The notes: generated by a model not told the origin, from the letters alone. 64,000 nt of DNA from DATFDN01 sp035685165 (GCA_035685165.1 DASRBI010000013.1:1-64000), one strand, 5' to 3'; shown: positions 50,954-60,605, counted from the first letter of the stretch. Made by a program: numbers and translations.

Positions 50954-51221
50954 GTGCCTGACGTGCTCGGCTGCATCGGAGCACTGCTGCTGGTATCGGG
51001 ATTCTTCGGGCGCTCGCAGGCACTCCTGCGCGGGATCGTTATCGCCGCCAGTATCCTGTTTCGTGCCTATGCCGTTACGCTCCCGCTCTGACGGACAGAC
51101 GCTGATTTCCGTGTTCGAACGCGATCCAAGATCGGCGCTCGCGCTGGTGCGGAGGCTGACGGGGCGGCTCGTGAAGAACCTCGAGCGGCTGGAGGCGGAG
51201 GGGCCGGTCGCCGCCGTTTGA
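50954..51221 (+). pseudogene. Decayed tandem copy of the cyclic-nucleotide-binding membrane protein
   Basis: Two fragments in different frames match the intact gene at 51287. The first (50954-51091) reads LGCIGALLLVSGFFGRSQ and continues to VTLPL, aligning without gaps to about 41 residues of that protein's N-terminal membrane region. The second (about 51093-51221) reads FERDPRSALALVRRLTGRLV and matches the C-terminal FYQDPGFAMALVRLATNRLV. The middle, including the nucleotide-binding core, is deleted. This explains most of the 471-bp gap between ggt and the intact gene. Confidence 0.72.
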
Positions 51222-51286
51222 ACTTGCAGCGGGAGCGGGCGCGGAGCGATCATCGCGATAGATCGCCCGCAAGGAAACGTGCTCCC

Positions 51287-51931
51287 ATGCTGGTCCAGTC
51301 TCTCGGGTACTTGGCCTCCGCACTGGTATTCTCGGCGTTCTACATGCGGACGATGCTGCCGCTGCGCTGGGTGGCGATCGCTAGCAACGTGGCGTTCATA
51401 GCGTATGGCCTGCCGCTTCGTCTCTGGCCGGTTGTCGCCCTGCATTGCGTGCTGCTGCCGCTGAATGTTGGCCGGCTGCTCCAGATCAAGCGGGGTCTGC
51501 GGGTGTTGCGGGCGGGAAGGCGCGGCAATCTGGAAGTCGGCGGCTTGGTGGCAACGCTGCGAACCGAACGTCACCGGAGCGGCACCGTGCTGTTCCGCCA
51601 GGGAGAGGAGGGCGAGTGCGCTTTCGTGATCGCGCGGGGCGAGATCGAGCTGCCGGAGCGCAAGGTGCGGCTCGGCCCGGGAGACTTGTTCGGCGAAATC
51701 GCGCTGCTGTCGGATGATCGCACGCGCACCGCTTCCGCCATCTGCGCGACCGAGGTCGAGCTTTACCGGATCGACGGCGCCGCCATCATCCGCGCGTTCT
51801 ATCAAGACCCCGGCTTCGCGATGGCCCTGGTGCGGCTCGCGACCAACCGGCTCGTGCAGAACTTGCACCGGCTCGATCGCGAGCCGGCCGCGAGGAGTGC
51901 CGCCGTCATCGCGCCGCCGGCCGCCGCCTGA
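51287..51931 (+). CDS. Membrane protein with C-terminal cyclic-nucleotide-binding domain (Popeye-like plan)
   Basis: The 214-residue protein has about three N-terminal hydrophobic helices (5-20, 26-42, 46-62). A cyclic-nucleotide-binding fold follows from about 85: SGTVLFRQGEEGECAFVIARGEIEL, then the phosphate-binding cassette GDLFGEIALLSDDRTRTASA with its Glu and Arg. There is no DNA-binding domain, so it may sense cAMP or cGMP at the membrane. AAGGA (51271-51275) lies a little far from the ATG. The 3' end overlaps the converging MlrC gene by 26 bases. A broken copy precedes it. Confidence 0.8.
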   Translation: MLVQSLGYLASALVFSAFYMRTMLPLRWVAIASNVAFIAYGLPLRLWPVVALHCVLLPLNVGRLLQIKRGLRVLRAGRRGNLEVGGLVATLRTERHRSGTVLFRQGEEGECAFVIARGEIELPERKVRLGPGDLFGEIALLSDDRTRTASAICATEVELYRIDGAAIIRAFYQDPGFAMALVRLATNRLVQNLHRLDREPAARSAAVIAPPAAA

Positions 51932-53396
51932 CGCCCGCGCGGACATGGCGGAAGTTGAACTGCGCCGGGTCGGCGACCACCGGGCCGGGCGCGATGGCAA
52001 CCAAAATCCGCGAGGCGATCGGGCCGAAATCGGCACGGAAATGCACCGAGGACTTGAGCGCGATGATCGGACATTCAGCAGGCTCCACGCCGACATGGCG
52101 GATGATCGCCTGATCGAGCGCCTGCACCTTGCGGCTGGTCACCATCACGCGCACGCCCTCGATGTCGATCAGCGCCGTGGGGCCCGTGTTGCCGGGATTG
52201 CCGGCGCCCATCGGGCCGGTGAGGGTGAAGCGCCCGTCGGTCAGGCGCAGCACGCGCGCGCTGCAGGGCAAGGGCATCCCGTCCGACTTGCCGCCGAGCG
52301 ACAGCGGCACGATCGCGCCTTCGCCCGCCTGGTGGCAGGCGGCCGCGCTTTCCGCGTCGTTGATGAGGCAAAGGAATGCGCCCTCCGCCTTCTGGCGCAC
52401 GAGCTCGGCAAGCAGGCCGGTGGTGTCGCCGTGGCCGCCGCCGCCCGGATTGTCCTGGGTGTCGGCGATCACCACCGGGCCGCCGTCGCGGGCGAGGCGC
52501 TTGGCCTCGGCAACGGCTTCCGCTGCCTCCAGCGTTTCTTGCACGAACTCGCCTTCGCGCGCGGTGACGTAGGCGGCGAAATCCTGGGCTGCCCGATCGG
52601 CCTCGGCCTCGGTGTCGGCGAAGACGGCGACCGCGCCGCCGCAATCGGGGAAATCAGCGTAAGGAAAGCCGAAGCAGAAGGCGAGCTCGGCGATTCCCGG
52701 TTCGGCGGCGCGCGCGGCGCGTTCCGCCATGACCGACTGCATGGGTTCCATCAGGGTGCATTGGCTGCCGATCGGCATCCAGAAATCGAGCTGGCGATAA
52801 GCCTTCGCCCAGGGGCGTCTGCGCGCGATCCGCTCGAGCAGCAGCCGCGCCGCCTGCGCGCCCGCGGCGGGCATATCGACGTGCGGATAGGTGCGGAACG
52901 GCACCACCGCATCGGCGCGCTCCACCATCGCGCGCGTGAGATTGGCGTGCGGATCGAGGCTGATAGTGAGCGGCAGGTCGGCCCCGACGATGGCGCGCAC
53001 GCGGCGCAGCAACTCGCCTTCGGCGTCGCCGTGGCTCACGGTCAGCGCCGCGCCATGGAGATCAAGATAGATGCCATCGAGCGGGCCTTGGTCGAGCGCC
53101 AGCGATAGATGCGCACCGATCAGCGCGGCGATGCGTTCGAAGGCTTCATCCTCGATCGGCCCGGCGGGGCTGGCGAAGCACCAGGCGAGCGGGACGAGTT
53201 CGGCGTGCACGGCTTCCAGCACCTCGATCGCCCCGGCGATGGGGATCGAGCGGCCGCGCAGCGCATCGAGCAGGCCCCCGTTGTGCTGCAAGGGCGGAAA
53301 GCCGCCGGGCTGGCGGAAATCCTGGTAGGTGGTGGGTCGCGGGGCGAACGAATGGGTCTCGTGCAGGAAGCCGCCGACGGCGATGCGGTGGGACAT
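51906..53396 (-). CDS. M81-family metallopeptidase (MlrC-like)
   Basis: The 496-residue protein has the N-terminal DUF1485 half beginning RIAVGGFLHETHSFAPRPTTYQDF and the MlrC C-terminal half with VIADTQDNPGGGGHGDTTGLL. Likely zinc-site residues occur in LDLHGA and SLDPHANLT. MlrC of microcystin degraders hydrolyses linear peptides; homologues are widespread in bacteria that never see microcystin, so the substrate is unknown. The ATG at 53396 fits the family start. It converges on and overlaps the preceding gene. Confidence 0.9.
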   Translation of the reverse strand: MSHRIAVGGFLHETHSFAPRPTTYQDFRQPGGFPPLQHNGGLLDALRGRSIPIAGAIEVLEAVHAELVPLAWCFASPAGPIEDEAFERIAALIGAHLSLALDQGPLDGIYLDLHGAALTVSHGDAEGELLRRVRAIVGADLPLTISLDPHANLTRAMVERADAVVPFRTYPHVDMPAAGAQAARLLLERIARRRPWAKAYRQLDFWMPIGSQCTLMEPMQSVMAERAARAAEPGIAELAFCFGFPYADFPDCGGAVAVFADTEAEADRAAQDFAAYVTAREGEFVQETLEAAEAVAEAKRLARDGGPVVIADTQDNPGGGGHGDTTGLLAELVRQKAEGAFLCLINDAESAAACHQAGEGAIVPLSLGGKSDGMPLPCSARVLRLTDGRFTLTGPMGAGNPGNTGPTALIDIEGVRVMVTSRKVQALDQAIIRHVGVEPAECPIIALKSSVHFRADFGPIASRILVAIAPGPVVADPAQFNFRHVRAGVRRRPAAR

Positions 53397-53484
53397 GGAT
53401 GCGTGGGCCTGCGGGGCTGAAAGGTGGCAGGAAGCGCGCTAGCCTCGCACGGTGTTCCCGCTTCCACCAACCGAGGAGGCAGAG

Positions 53485-54466
53485 GTGCGCGCCATGCTGC
53501 TGCGTCGGCCGAAAGCGAAGCTGGAGGCCGCCGAAATCGCCGAACCGCAGCCCGGCCCCGGCCAGGTGAAGGTGCGCGTGTGCGCCTGCGCCGTGTGCCG
53601 GACCGACCTGCATGTGGTGGACGCGGAGCTGCCCGACCCCAAGCTGCCGCTCGTGCTCGGGCACGAGATCGTCGGCCGCGTGACCGCGGCCGGGGCGGGG
53701 GTCGAGGGGTTCCGCGCCGGCGACCGTGTGGGCATCCCCTGGCTCGGCTGGACCTGCGGCGTGTGCGAGTATTGCCGCGCTGGGCAGGAGAATCTCTGTC
53801 CGCGCGCGCTTCACCGGCTATCAGGTCGATGGCGGCTATGCCGAATACGCCGTCGCCGACGCGCGGTTCTGCTTTCCCATCCCTGATGCCTATTCCGATG
53901 TGGAGGCCGCGCCGCTGCTGTGCGCCGGGCTGATCGGCTATCGCTGCCTCAAGATGGCGGGCGAGGGGCGGAGGCTCGGCATCTACGGATTCGGCGCCGC
54001 GGCGCATATCGTCGCCCAGGTAGCGCTGCATCAGGGGCGCGCGGTGTACGGCTTCACCCGTGCGGGCGACGAAGCCGCTCGCCAGTTCGCACTGTCGCTC
54101 GGCGCGGTGTGGGCGGGCGGTTCGGACGAAACACCGCCCGAGAAGCTGGACGCGGCGATCCTGTTCGCGCCCGTGGGCGCGCTGGTGCCCGCCGCGCTGC
54201 GCGCCGTGCGGCCCGGCGGCGTGGTGGTGTGCGGCGGCATCCATATGAGCGACATCCCGACCTTTCCCTACAAGCTTCTGTGGAAAGAGCGGGTGGTGCG
54301 GTCGGTGGCCAACATCACGCGGCGGGATGCGGAGGAATTTCTCTCCCTGGCGCCCGCAATACCTGTGCGCACGACGACACAACGATATGGCCTGGATCAG
54401 GCCAACACGGCGCTGTGGGCGTTGCGGACGGGGGCATTGACGGGCGCGGCCGTGCTTGTCCCTTGA
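53485..54466 (+). pseudogene. Zinc-dependent alcohol dehydrogenase, frameshifted in a CG run
   Basis: This is a MDR-family dehydrogenase (AdhA/CAD2-like). The first part has catalytic-zinc CAVCRTDLH, GHEIVG and the structural-zinc CGVCEYCRAGQENLC. The frame breaks at 53801-53809 in CGCGCGCGC; the second frame continues RFTGYQVDGGYAEYAVADARF to the Rossmann fold (LGIYGFGAAAHIVAQVALHQG) and a normal end. Adding one CG pair restores an unbroken protein of about 327 residues. GAGGAGG with a 5-nt spacer favours the GTG at 53485; ATG 53494 is the alternative. It could be real decay, phase variation or a sequence error. Confidence 0.85.
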
Positions 54467-54526
54467 TGCAGCGCATTGCGCGGCGCTCACTTGCGTGATC
54501 GCCCGGCTGCTTGCAAGCGTAGAAGC

Positions 54527-55462
54527 ATGATGCGGACCCCGCTACGGCCGGCGCTGCCGGCCGCTGTCATCCTTGTGTGCTGCACGCTGACGGATTGCTC
54601 GGGCGGGGTGCTGGACCCGCAAGGCCCGGTCGGTGCCGGCGATGCGAAAATCATGCTCGATGCGCTCGTCATCATGCTGATGATCGTGGTGCCGACGATC
54701 GTCGCGACCTTGGCGTTCGCCTGGTGGTTCCGCGCCTCCAACAAACGCGCCCGTTACTGGCCCGACTGGTCCCATTCCGGGCGGCTCGAGCTGCTGACCT
54801 GGTCGATCCCGCTGCTGACCATCATGTTCCTGAGCGGGTTGATCTGGGTCGGCGCGCACGAGCTCGATCCCTATCAGCCCATCGCGGCGCGCACGAAGGA
54901 TCAGCGCCCGCTGACGGTGCAGGTAGTCTCGCTCGACTGGAAATGGCTGTTCATCTACCCCGAGCAGGGGATCGCCAGCGTCAACGAACTCACGGTTCCG
55001 GCGGGGACGCCGGTGCATTTCCTGCTGACCTCGGCGACGGTGATGAATGCGTTCTTCGTGCCGCAGCTCGGCTCGATGATCGCCACGATGAACCGGATGC
55101 AGACGCAGCTTTATCTGATGGCCGACCATCCCGGCGACTATCTGGGCGAGTCCGCGCAATATAGCGGCGACGGCTTCTCCGGCATGACCTTCACCCTGCA
55201 CGCGGTGGCGCCGGATGCCTTTGCGGCGTGGGTTGACTCCGTGAAGAGGGGCGGGCCGGTGCTCGATCGCGCGGGCTACACCGCGCTTGAGCAACCGAGC
55301 GAGGACGTGCGGCCGTTCACCTACCGCGCGGCCGAACCGCATCTCTTCGAGCAAATCGTGCGCGACGAGATACCGCCGGGTCCGGGTCCGGGCAGGCCGG
55401 ACGGCGGCGCTGTGTTGCCGCCCAATGGCCCACCCGCGTTCAATCCAGGGGGGAACAAGTAA
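54527..55462 (+). CDS. cyoA: Cytochrome bo3 quinol oxidase subunit II
   Basis: The 311-residue subunit has an N-terminal signal with Cys residues at 18, 19 and 24 (possible lipoprotein, but the lipobox is not canonical), then two membrane helices (about 45-67 and 90-108) and a periplasmic cupredoxin fold. LDWKWLFIYPEQGIASVNE and FFVPQLGSMIATMNRMQTQLYL are diagnostic. The Cys/His CuA ligands of cytochrome c oxidases are missing, which marks a quinol oxidase. A Pro/Gly tail closes the protein. It is the first gene of cyoABCD, overlapping cyoB by one base. Confidence 0.95.
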   Translation: MMRTPLRPALPAAVILVCCTLTDCSGGVLDPQGPVGAGDAKIMLDALVIMLMIVVPTIVATLAFAWWFRASNKRARYWPDWSHSGRLELLTWSIPLLTIMFLSGLIWVGAHELDPYQPIAARTKDQRPLTVQVVSLDWKWLFIYPEQGIASVNELTVPAGTPVHFLLTSATVMNAFFVPQLGSMIATMNRMQTQLYLMADHPGDYLGESAQYSGDGFSGMTFTLHAVAPDAFAAWVDSVKRGGPVLDRAGYTALEQPSEDVRPFTYRAAEPHLFEQIVRDEIPPGPGPGRPDGGAVLPPNGPPAFNPGGNK

Positions 55463-57477
55463 TGCTCGGCAAGCTCACCTGGAGCGCCATTCCGCTCGAT
55501 CAGCCGATCCCGCTATTCGCGGGCGGCGGCGCCTTCATGATCGTGCTTGCCGTGATCGCCTGGGCGATCCTGAGCGGGCGCATGGGCTATCTCTGGCGCG
55601 AGTGGATTACCAGCGTCGATCACAAGCGGATCGGCGTGATGTACGTGCTGCTCGGGCTAGTGATGCTGCTGCGCGGGTTCGTCGACGCCATCATGATGCG
55701 CGGACAGCAGGCGTTCGCGTATCATAACAATGGCTTTCTGCCGCCCGAGCACTACGACCAAATATTCTCGGCGCACGGCACGATCATGATCTTCTTCGCG
55801 GCGATGCCGATCATGATCGGTCTGATGAACTTCGTGGTGCCGCTGCAGCTCGGCATCCGCGACGTGGCGTTTCCGACACTCAATTCAACGAGTCTGTGGC
55901 TGACTGCAACCGGCGCTCTCCTCGTGAACCTCTCGCTGATCGTCGGCGAGTTCGCACGCACTGGCTGGCTGCCCTACCCGCCGCTGTCGGAATTGCCGTA
56001 CAGCCCGACCGTGGGCGTGGATTACTACGACTGGTCCTTGCTGATCTCGGGGGTCGGAACGCTGATGACCGGGATCAACTTCGTCACCACGATCCTGAAG
56101 ATGCGTGCCCCCGGCATGAGCTATCTCAGGATGCCGATGTTCTGCTGGACCGCGCTCTGCTCCAACCTGCTGATCGTCGCCGCCTTTCCGATCCTGACGG
56201 CCACGCTCGCGATGCTGACGCTCGACCGCTATCTCGGGTTCCATTTCTTCACGAATACGGATGGCGGCAACATGATGATGTTCATCAATCTCATCTGGGC
56301 CTGGGGCCATCCGGAGGTGTATATCCTGGTATTGCCGGCATTCGGCATCTTCTCCGAGGTGATCTCGACCTTCTCCGGCAAGCCGCTGTTCGGTTATCGC
56401 TCGATGGTGCTGGCGACACTCGGCATCTGCATCGTGTCATTCGTGGTGTGGCTGCACCATTTCTTCACGATGGGCGCGGGCGGCGACGTCAACGCGGTGT
56501 TCGGCATCGCGAGCAGCATCATCGCCGTGATGACCGGGGTGAAAATCTACAACTGGCTGTTCACCATGTACGGCGGGATCATCCGGTTCACCACGCCGAT
56601 GCTCTATTCGATCGGGTTCATCGTCACCTTCGCGCTCGGCGGCATGACAGGCGTCTTGCTAGCGGTGGTACCGGCCGACTTCCTCCTGCACAACAGCCTG
56701 TTCCTGGTCGCGCACTTCCATAACGTGATCATCGGCGGCGTGCTGTTCGCCGGGCTGGCGGGCATCACCTACTGGTTCCCCAAGGCGTTCGGCTTCCGGC
56801 TCGACGAACGCTGGGGACAGGCGGCGTTCTGGTGCCAGCTCGTCGGCTTCTACATGGTGTTCGTGCCGCTCTACGTCGCGGGCCTGCTCGGCATGACACG
56901 GCGCTTGCAGCACTACGATGTCGCCGCGTGGCATCCTTATGTGATCGCGGCGGGCTTCGGCATCTTCGTGCTGATCGGGGCTGCCATCTGCCAGGTGATC
57001 CAGATCGTGGTCAGCATCCGCGACCGCGAGAAGCTGCGTGACGAACTGGGCGATCCGTGGGACGGGCGCTCGCTTGAGTGGTCCACCACCTCGCCGCCGC
57101 CTGTGTTCAACTTCGCGGTGCTGCCGAACGTGAGCGGCGAGGAGCCCTATTGGGAGATCAAGCGGCGCGCTATCCTGTCCCAGCAACTCGCCGCCGAGCC
57201 CGACTACGAGGCGATCGAGCTACCGCGCAACAGCCCGACCGGGTTCATCACCGCGTTCTTCTCGACCATCACCGGGTTCGCGCTGATCTGGCACATCTGG
57301 TGGCTGGTCCTGCTCGGCATCGTCGGGGCCTATGCGGTGTTCGTCTGGTTCGCGTGGCGCGACGTGGAGGAATATGTCATCCCGGCCGAGGAGGTGGCGC
57401 GCCTCGAGCGCGAGCGACGGGTGATCCGCCAGCGCTGGCTCGATGAGCACAAGCAGCTCGCGCGGGTGGCGGCATGA
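55462..57477 (+). CDS. cyoB: Cytochrome bo3 quinol oxidase subunit I
   Basis: The 671-residue catalytic subunit reduces oxygen and pumps protons. Heme/CuB ligands are seen in SAHGTIMIFF (His105), WAWGHPEVYI, HHFFTMG and AHFHNVIIGG. The quinol-site residues of E. coli CyoB have equivalents: Arg71 and Asp75 in LRGFVDAIMM, His97 and Gln100 in EHYDQIF. About fifteen membrane helices are predicted. It starts within the cyoA stop (TAATG) and overlaps cyoC (ATGA). Confidence 0.97.
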   Translation: MLGKLTWSAIPLDQPIPLFAGGGAFMIVLAVIAWAILSGRMGYLWREWITSVDHKRIGVMYVLLGLVMLLRGFVDAIMMRGQQAFAYHNNGFLPPEHYDQIFSAHGTIMIFFAAMPIMIGLMNFVVPLQLGIRDVAFPTLNSTSLWLTATGALLVNLSLIVGEFARTGWLPYPPLSELPYSPTVGVDYYDWSLLISGVGTLMTGINFVTTILKMRAPGMSYLRMPMFCWTALCSNLLIVAAFPILTATLAMLTLDRYLGFHFFTNTDGGNMMMFINLIWAWGHPEVYILVLPAFGIFSEVISTFSGKPLFGYRSMVLATLGICIVSFVVWLHHFFTMGAGGDVNAVFGIASSIIAVMTGVKIYNWLFTMYGGIIRFTTPMLYSIGFIVTFALGGMTGVLLAVVPADFLLHNSLFLVAHFHNVIIGGVLFAGLAGITYWFPKAFGFRLDERWGQAAFWCQLVGFYMVFVPLYVAGLLGMTRRLQHYDVAAWHPYVIAAGFGIFVLIGAAICQVIQIVVSIRDREKLRDELGDPWDGRSLEWSTTSPPPVFNFAVLPNVSGEEPYWEIKRRAILSQQLAAEPDYEAIELPRNSPTGFITAFFSTITGFALIWHIWWLVLLGIVGAYAVFVWFAWRDVEEYVIPAEEVARLERERRVIRQRWLDEHKQLARVAA

Positions 57478-58169
57478 GCAGCACCACCGACACGCTGTTC
57501 CAGGCGGTCGAACCGCGCCTCGACCCGTATCGGCTAGGCCGGCGCGTCCGCACCGACCATGGCGGGGACGGGCATTTCGAGCCGACCGGCCACGGCGAGG
57601 GCGGGCCCGCGTCGAAGCGGGTGGTCGTCGCCTACGGGTTCTGGATCTTCATCCTCAGCGACTTCGTGATGTTCTCGGCGTTCTTCGCCGCGCACGCCGT
57701 GCTGCAGAGCGCGACCGCGGGCGGGCCCTCGGGGCCGGAACTGTTTTCGCCCACCTCGATCGCCATTGAAACCGGGTGCCTCTTGCTGTCTAGCTTCACC
57801 TGCGGCCTGTCGGCGGTGGCGACGCGCGCGCGCAGCCTGCTGTGGACCGAGGCGGCGCTGCTCGTGACCGGGCTGCTCGGCGCCGTATTCCTGGTGCTGG
57901 AGGCGCACGACTTCGCCGCCATGGTCGCCGCGGGCGCAGGGCCGCAGCGCAGCGCGTTTCTTTCCTCGTTCTTTTCGGTGGTCGGGCTGCACGGGTTGCA
58001 CGTGACGGCCGGGCTGCTCTGGCTCGGCACGATGATGGCTCAGGTCTTTGCCAAGGGGTTCCGGCCCAACATCCTGCGCCGGCTGCTGTGCTTCAATTTG
58101 TTCTGGCACGCGCTCGACATCATCTGGGTGGCGTTGTTCACCATCGTCTATCTGATTGGACTGGGCTAA
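57474..58169 (+). CDS. cyoC: Cytochrome bo3 quinol oxidase subunit III
   Basis: The 231-residue subunit has five membrane helices, beginning with YGFWIFILSDFVMFSAFFAAHAVL and including SVVGLHGLHVTAGLLWLGTMM and FNLFWHALDIIWVALFTIVYL, the usual subunit III marks. The N-terminal 45 residues are hydrophilic and His/Gly-rich, longer than in E. coli. The ATG overlaps the cyoB stop as ATGA and its own stop overlaps cyoD. Confidence 0.95.
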   Translation: MSSTTDTLFQAVEPRLDPYRLGRRVRTDHGGDGHFEPTGHGEGGPASKRVVVAYGFWIFILSDFVMFSAFFAAHAVLQSATAGGPSGPELFSPTSIAIETGCLLLSSFTCGLSAVATRARSLLWTEAALLVTGLLGAVFLVLEAHDFAAMVAAGAGPQRSAFLSSFFSVVGLHGLHVTAGLLWLGTMMAQVFAKGFRPNILRRLLCFNLFWHALDIIWVALFTIVYLIGLG

Positions 58170-58564
58170 TGAGCGATCACGACCGCAATGTCGGGGACAT
58201 CGGCCCCGGCGTGATGGAGGACACGCAGGAGAGCCTGCGCGGGGCGGTGTTCAGTTATTCCATCGGCCTCGTTCTCTCGGTGCTGCTGACAGGTGCCGCC
58301 TTCACGATCGGCTATAGTGGCCTCGTGTGGCGGCCGGGCCTGCCGAGTGCGCTGATCGTGCTGGCGGTGGCGCAGATCGGCGTGCACCTGGTGTTCTTCC
58401 TGCACATCACGACCGACCCCGACAATACCAACAACGTGCTGGCGCTGGCGTTCGGCGTGCTGATCGTGGTGTTGCTGATCGGCGGGTCGGTATGGATCAT
58501 GGAGTGGCTGAACTACCGGATGATGATCCCGACCCCGGGCGGCATGGGACACGGCGGGATGTAG
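58169..58564 (+). CDS. cyoD: Cytochrome bo3 quinol oxidase subunit IV
   Basis: The 131-residue subunit has three membrane helices: SYSIGLVLSVLLTGAAFTIGY, LIVLAVAQIGVHLVFFLHI and VLALAFGVLIVVLLIGGSVWIM. HLVFFLHI is the family hallmark. It ends with a Gly/Met-rich tail. It overlaps cyoC as TAATG. The operon ends here: no cyoE (heme O synthase) follows, so heme O must be made from a gene elsewhere. Confidence 0.93.
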   Translation: MSDHDRNVGDIGPGVMEDTQESLRGAVFSYSIGLVLSVLLTGAAFTIGYSGLVWRPGLPSALIVLAVAQIGVHLVFFLHITTDPDNTNNVLALAFGVLIVVLLIGGSVWIMEWLNYRMMIPTPGGMGHGGM

Positions 58565-58815
58565 GGGCCGCGCAGCCAGGAGTTGTCGGACAGGGTAAGG
58601 CGGATGCCAAAACCGCCGACGCAACTTACTTGCTTCCGTCGGCGCATTCCGCTGCACTCCATCTGCCCTGTGCTGGCGCGGCGCTCGCAATGTCGAGATT
58701 TGCTACGGCGTTACTCTCTTATTTCAGCGCCTATGCGCGTATGCGGGGGATGGCCAGGCCAAGCCCGGCCATGACGATCGAAAGTGCGCGTCATCGTCAG
58801 GTATTCGGGACCGCT
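58565..58815. other. Intergenic stretch between cyoD and the ThDP enzyme gene
   Basis: These 251 bases separate two convergent genes. The only structure seen is GCCGACG (58615-58621) with CGTCGGC (58637-58643) around a 15-base loop. It has no T-tract, so a terminator call is not justified. Confidence 0.35.
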
Positions 58816-60531
58816 CTAACCGCCGCTCCGCCATTTCCGCTCCGCCTCGTCCCAGGCCGCGAGCGGCTGCAAATCGGGCACCCAGGCGAGGCCGGTTTTC
58901 GCATCAGACGAAACGGCCTCGGGCGTCACCACCACATCCAAGAGCGCGGGGCGGTTCGCTAAGGCGCGGCGGATCGCCGGGCCGAGCTGTTCCTCGGTCT
59001 CGACCCGTTCAGCGTGCATGTTGAAGGCGCGCGCCATCGCGGCGTGATCGCTGAACTGGAGGCTCGTTCCGACCACCTTGCCGTGCGTAACGCGCTGGTC
59101 GTGCACCTCGATCTGCCAGGCGCCGTTATTGGCGACCACGATTAGCACCGGCGCCTTGTGGCGCACGGCGGTATCCACCTCGATCGCGTTGAAGCCGAAT
59201 GCCCCGTCGCCGGTCGCCACCACCACCTGCTTTTCCGGAAAGGCGAGGCTCGCTGCGATCCCGTACGGTACGCCGACGCCGATACAGCCGAACGGGCCGG
59301 GATCGAGCATCATCGGCGCGGCAAGTCCGATGCGCGCGAAGCTCAGGAAATCGCCGCCGTCAGTGATCACGATCGCGTCGGGCGCCAACGCCTCCTGCAA
59401 GGCAGCGAGCACGCGGTTCGGATGCAGCTTGCCGTCGCTGCCCGGCTCCGCATTCGTCATGCTCTCCTTCAGCCGGCGCGCGCGCTGCTCGTGCCCGGCG
59501 CGCAGCTTGGCGCGCCACTCAGAATCGACCGAGGAAGGGCGGTTGCCCGCCGCCTCCACCATCGCGCGCAATGTGGCGCCGGGGGAGGCCAGGATCTCCA
59601 CCGCGCCGCGCCGGTTGTCGCGCAGCTCCGACCCGGTATCGGAGATGCGGACGAACTTCGCGGCCCCGAAAATCGCCGGCGAGCCATAGGCAAGCTGGAA
59701 ATCGAGCCGCCGCCCGACCGTGAGCACCACGTCGGCATCGCCCATCACCGCCCCGCGCATCGCGCCGACGACGGCGGGGTGGGTGTCGGGCACCAGCCCG
59801 CGGCTCTCGCCGGTGTCGAGATAAACTGCGCCGAGCCGGTCGAGCAGCGAAACGAGCTCGGGGCCGGCGCCGCGCGCGCCGCGCCCAGAAATCACCAGGA
59901 CGCGCTGCGCCGACCAGAGAAGATCGACCGCCGCCGCCACCTGCTTCGGGTCGGGAAGCTGCACCAAGCGCGGCTTGGCGCGGATCTGCTCCTCCAGTTG
60001 CAGGGGCTTCGGCACGATCCCGCGCAGCGTATCGACGGGAAAGTCGATATAGGCCGGTCCCGGCTCGCCGCCCTCGCCGAAAGCGCGTGCGATCGCCTCG
60101 TCGAGCTCCGCCAAAGCAAGCGTCGGTTCCCGCACCGTGCGCGCGTAGCGCGTGATCGAGCGCACGAGATGCGTGTGATCCAGATCCTGCAAGCCGCCGC
60201 GATTTTCCTGGGGGCGCGGACTGGCGCCGGCGACGATCAGCACCGGCACGCGCGAGACATGCGCGTTGGCGATGCCGGTCATGGCATTCGTCACGCCGGG
60301 CCCCGCCGTCACCAGCGCGACGCCGAGCCCGCCGGTCAGCTCCGCGTGCGCTTGCGCCATGTGAACCGCCGCGCGCTCGTCGCGCACATCGACGATGGAG
60401 ATGTCGTGTGCGTCGAGGCGCATCCAGATCGGCATGATGTGGCCGCCGCAGAGCGCGAACACGCGCGTCACGCCGCGCGCTCTAAGGACGCGCGCGATGA
60501 TGTCGGCAACGCTGTCAGGAGCCGGTTTCAT
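58816..60531 (-). CDS. ThDP-dependent enzyme, acetolactate-synthase-like
   Basis: The 571-residue protein has three domains of the pyruvate-oxidase/acetolactate-synthase class. The activating Glu is in VDVRDERAAVHMAQAHA, the ThDP/Mg site in ATGDGAFGFNAIEVDT through VANNGAW, and FGCIGVGVPYGIAA matches enzymes that act on acyl-CoA-type substrates such as oxalyl-CoA decarboxylase and 2-hydroxyacyl-CoA lyase. No regulatory subunit gene (ilvH) is near, which argues against true acetolactate synthase. An acyl-CoA ligase is encoded upstream on the same strand. The product remains unassigned. Confidence 0.85.
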   Translation of the reverse strand: MKPAPDSVADIIARVLRARGVTRVFALCGGHIMPIWMRLDAHDISIVDVRDERAAVHMAQAHAELTGGLGVALVTAGPGVTNAMTGIANAHVSRVPVLIVAGASPRPQENRGGLQDLDHTHLVRSITRYARTVREPTLALAELDEAIARAFGEGGEPGPAYIDFPVDTLRGIVPKPLQLEEQIRAKPRLVQLPDPKQVAAAVDLLWSAQRVLVISGRGARGAGPELVSLLDRLGAVYLDTGESRGLVPDTHPAVVGAMRGAVMGDADVVLTVGRRLDFQLAYGSPAIFGAAKFVRISDTGSELRDNRRGAVEILASPGATLRAMVEAAGNRPSSVDSEWRAKLRAGHEQRARRLKESMTNAEPGSDGKLHPNRVLAALQEALAPDAIVITDGGDFLSFARIGLAAPMMLDPGPFGCIGVGVPYGIAASLAFPEKQVVVATGDGAFGFNAIEVDTAVRHKAPVLIVVANNGAWQIEVHDQRVTHGKVVGTSLQFSDHAAMARAFNMHAERVETEEQLGPAIRRALANRPALLDVVVTPEAVSSDAKTGLAWVPDLQPLAAWDEAERKWRSGG

Positions 60532-60605
60532 TTGTTCCTCCTCCCCTGCGTCTCGTCGTCATGTTCCTCCGCTCACTAAGGCGCGAGGAACGGACGTTCC
60601 CCACC

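Noticed and set aside
58615..58643. GCCGACG/CGTCGGC hairpin as a terminator for cyoABCD
   Set aside because: The 15-base loop is long and no T-tract follows on either strand.
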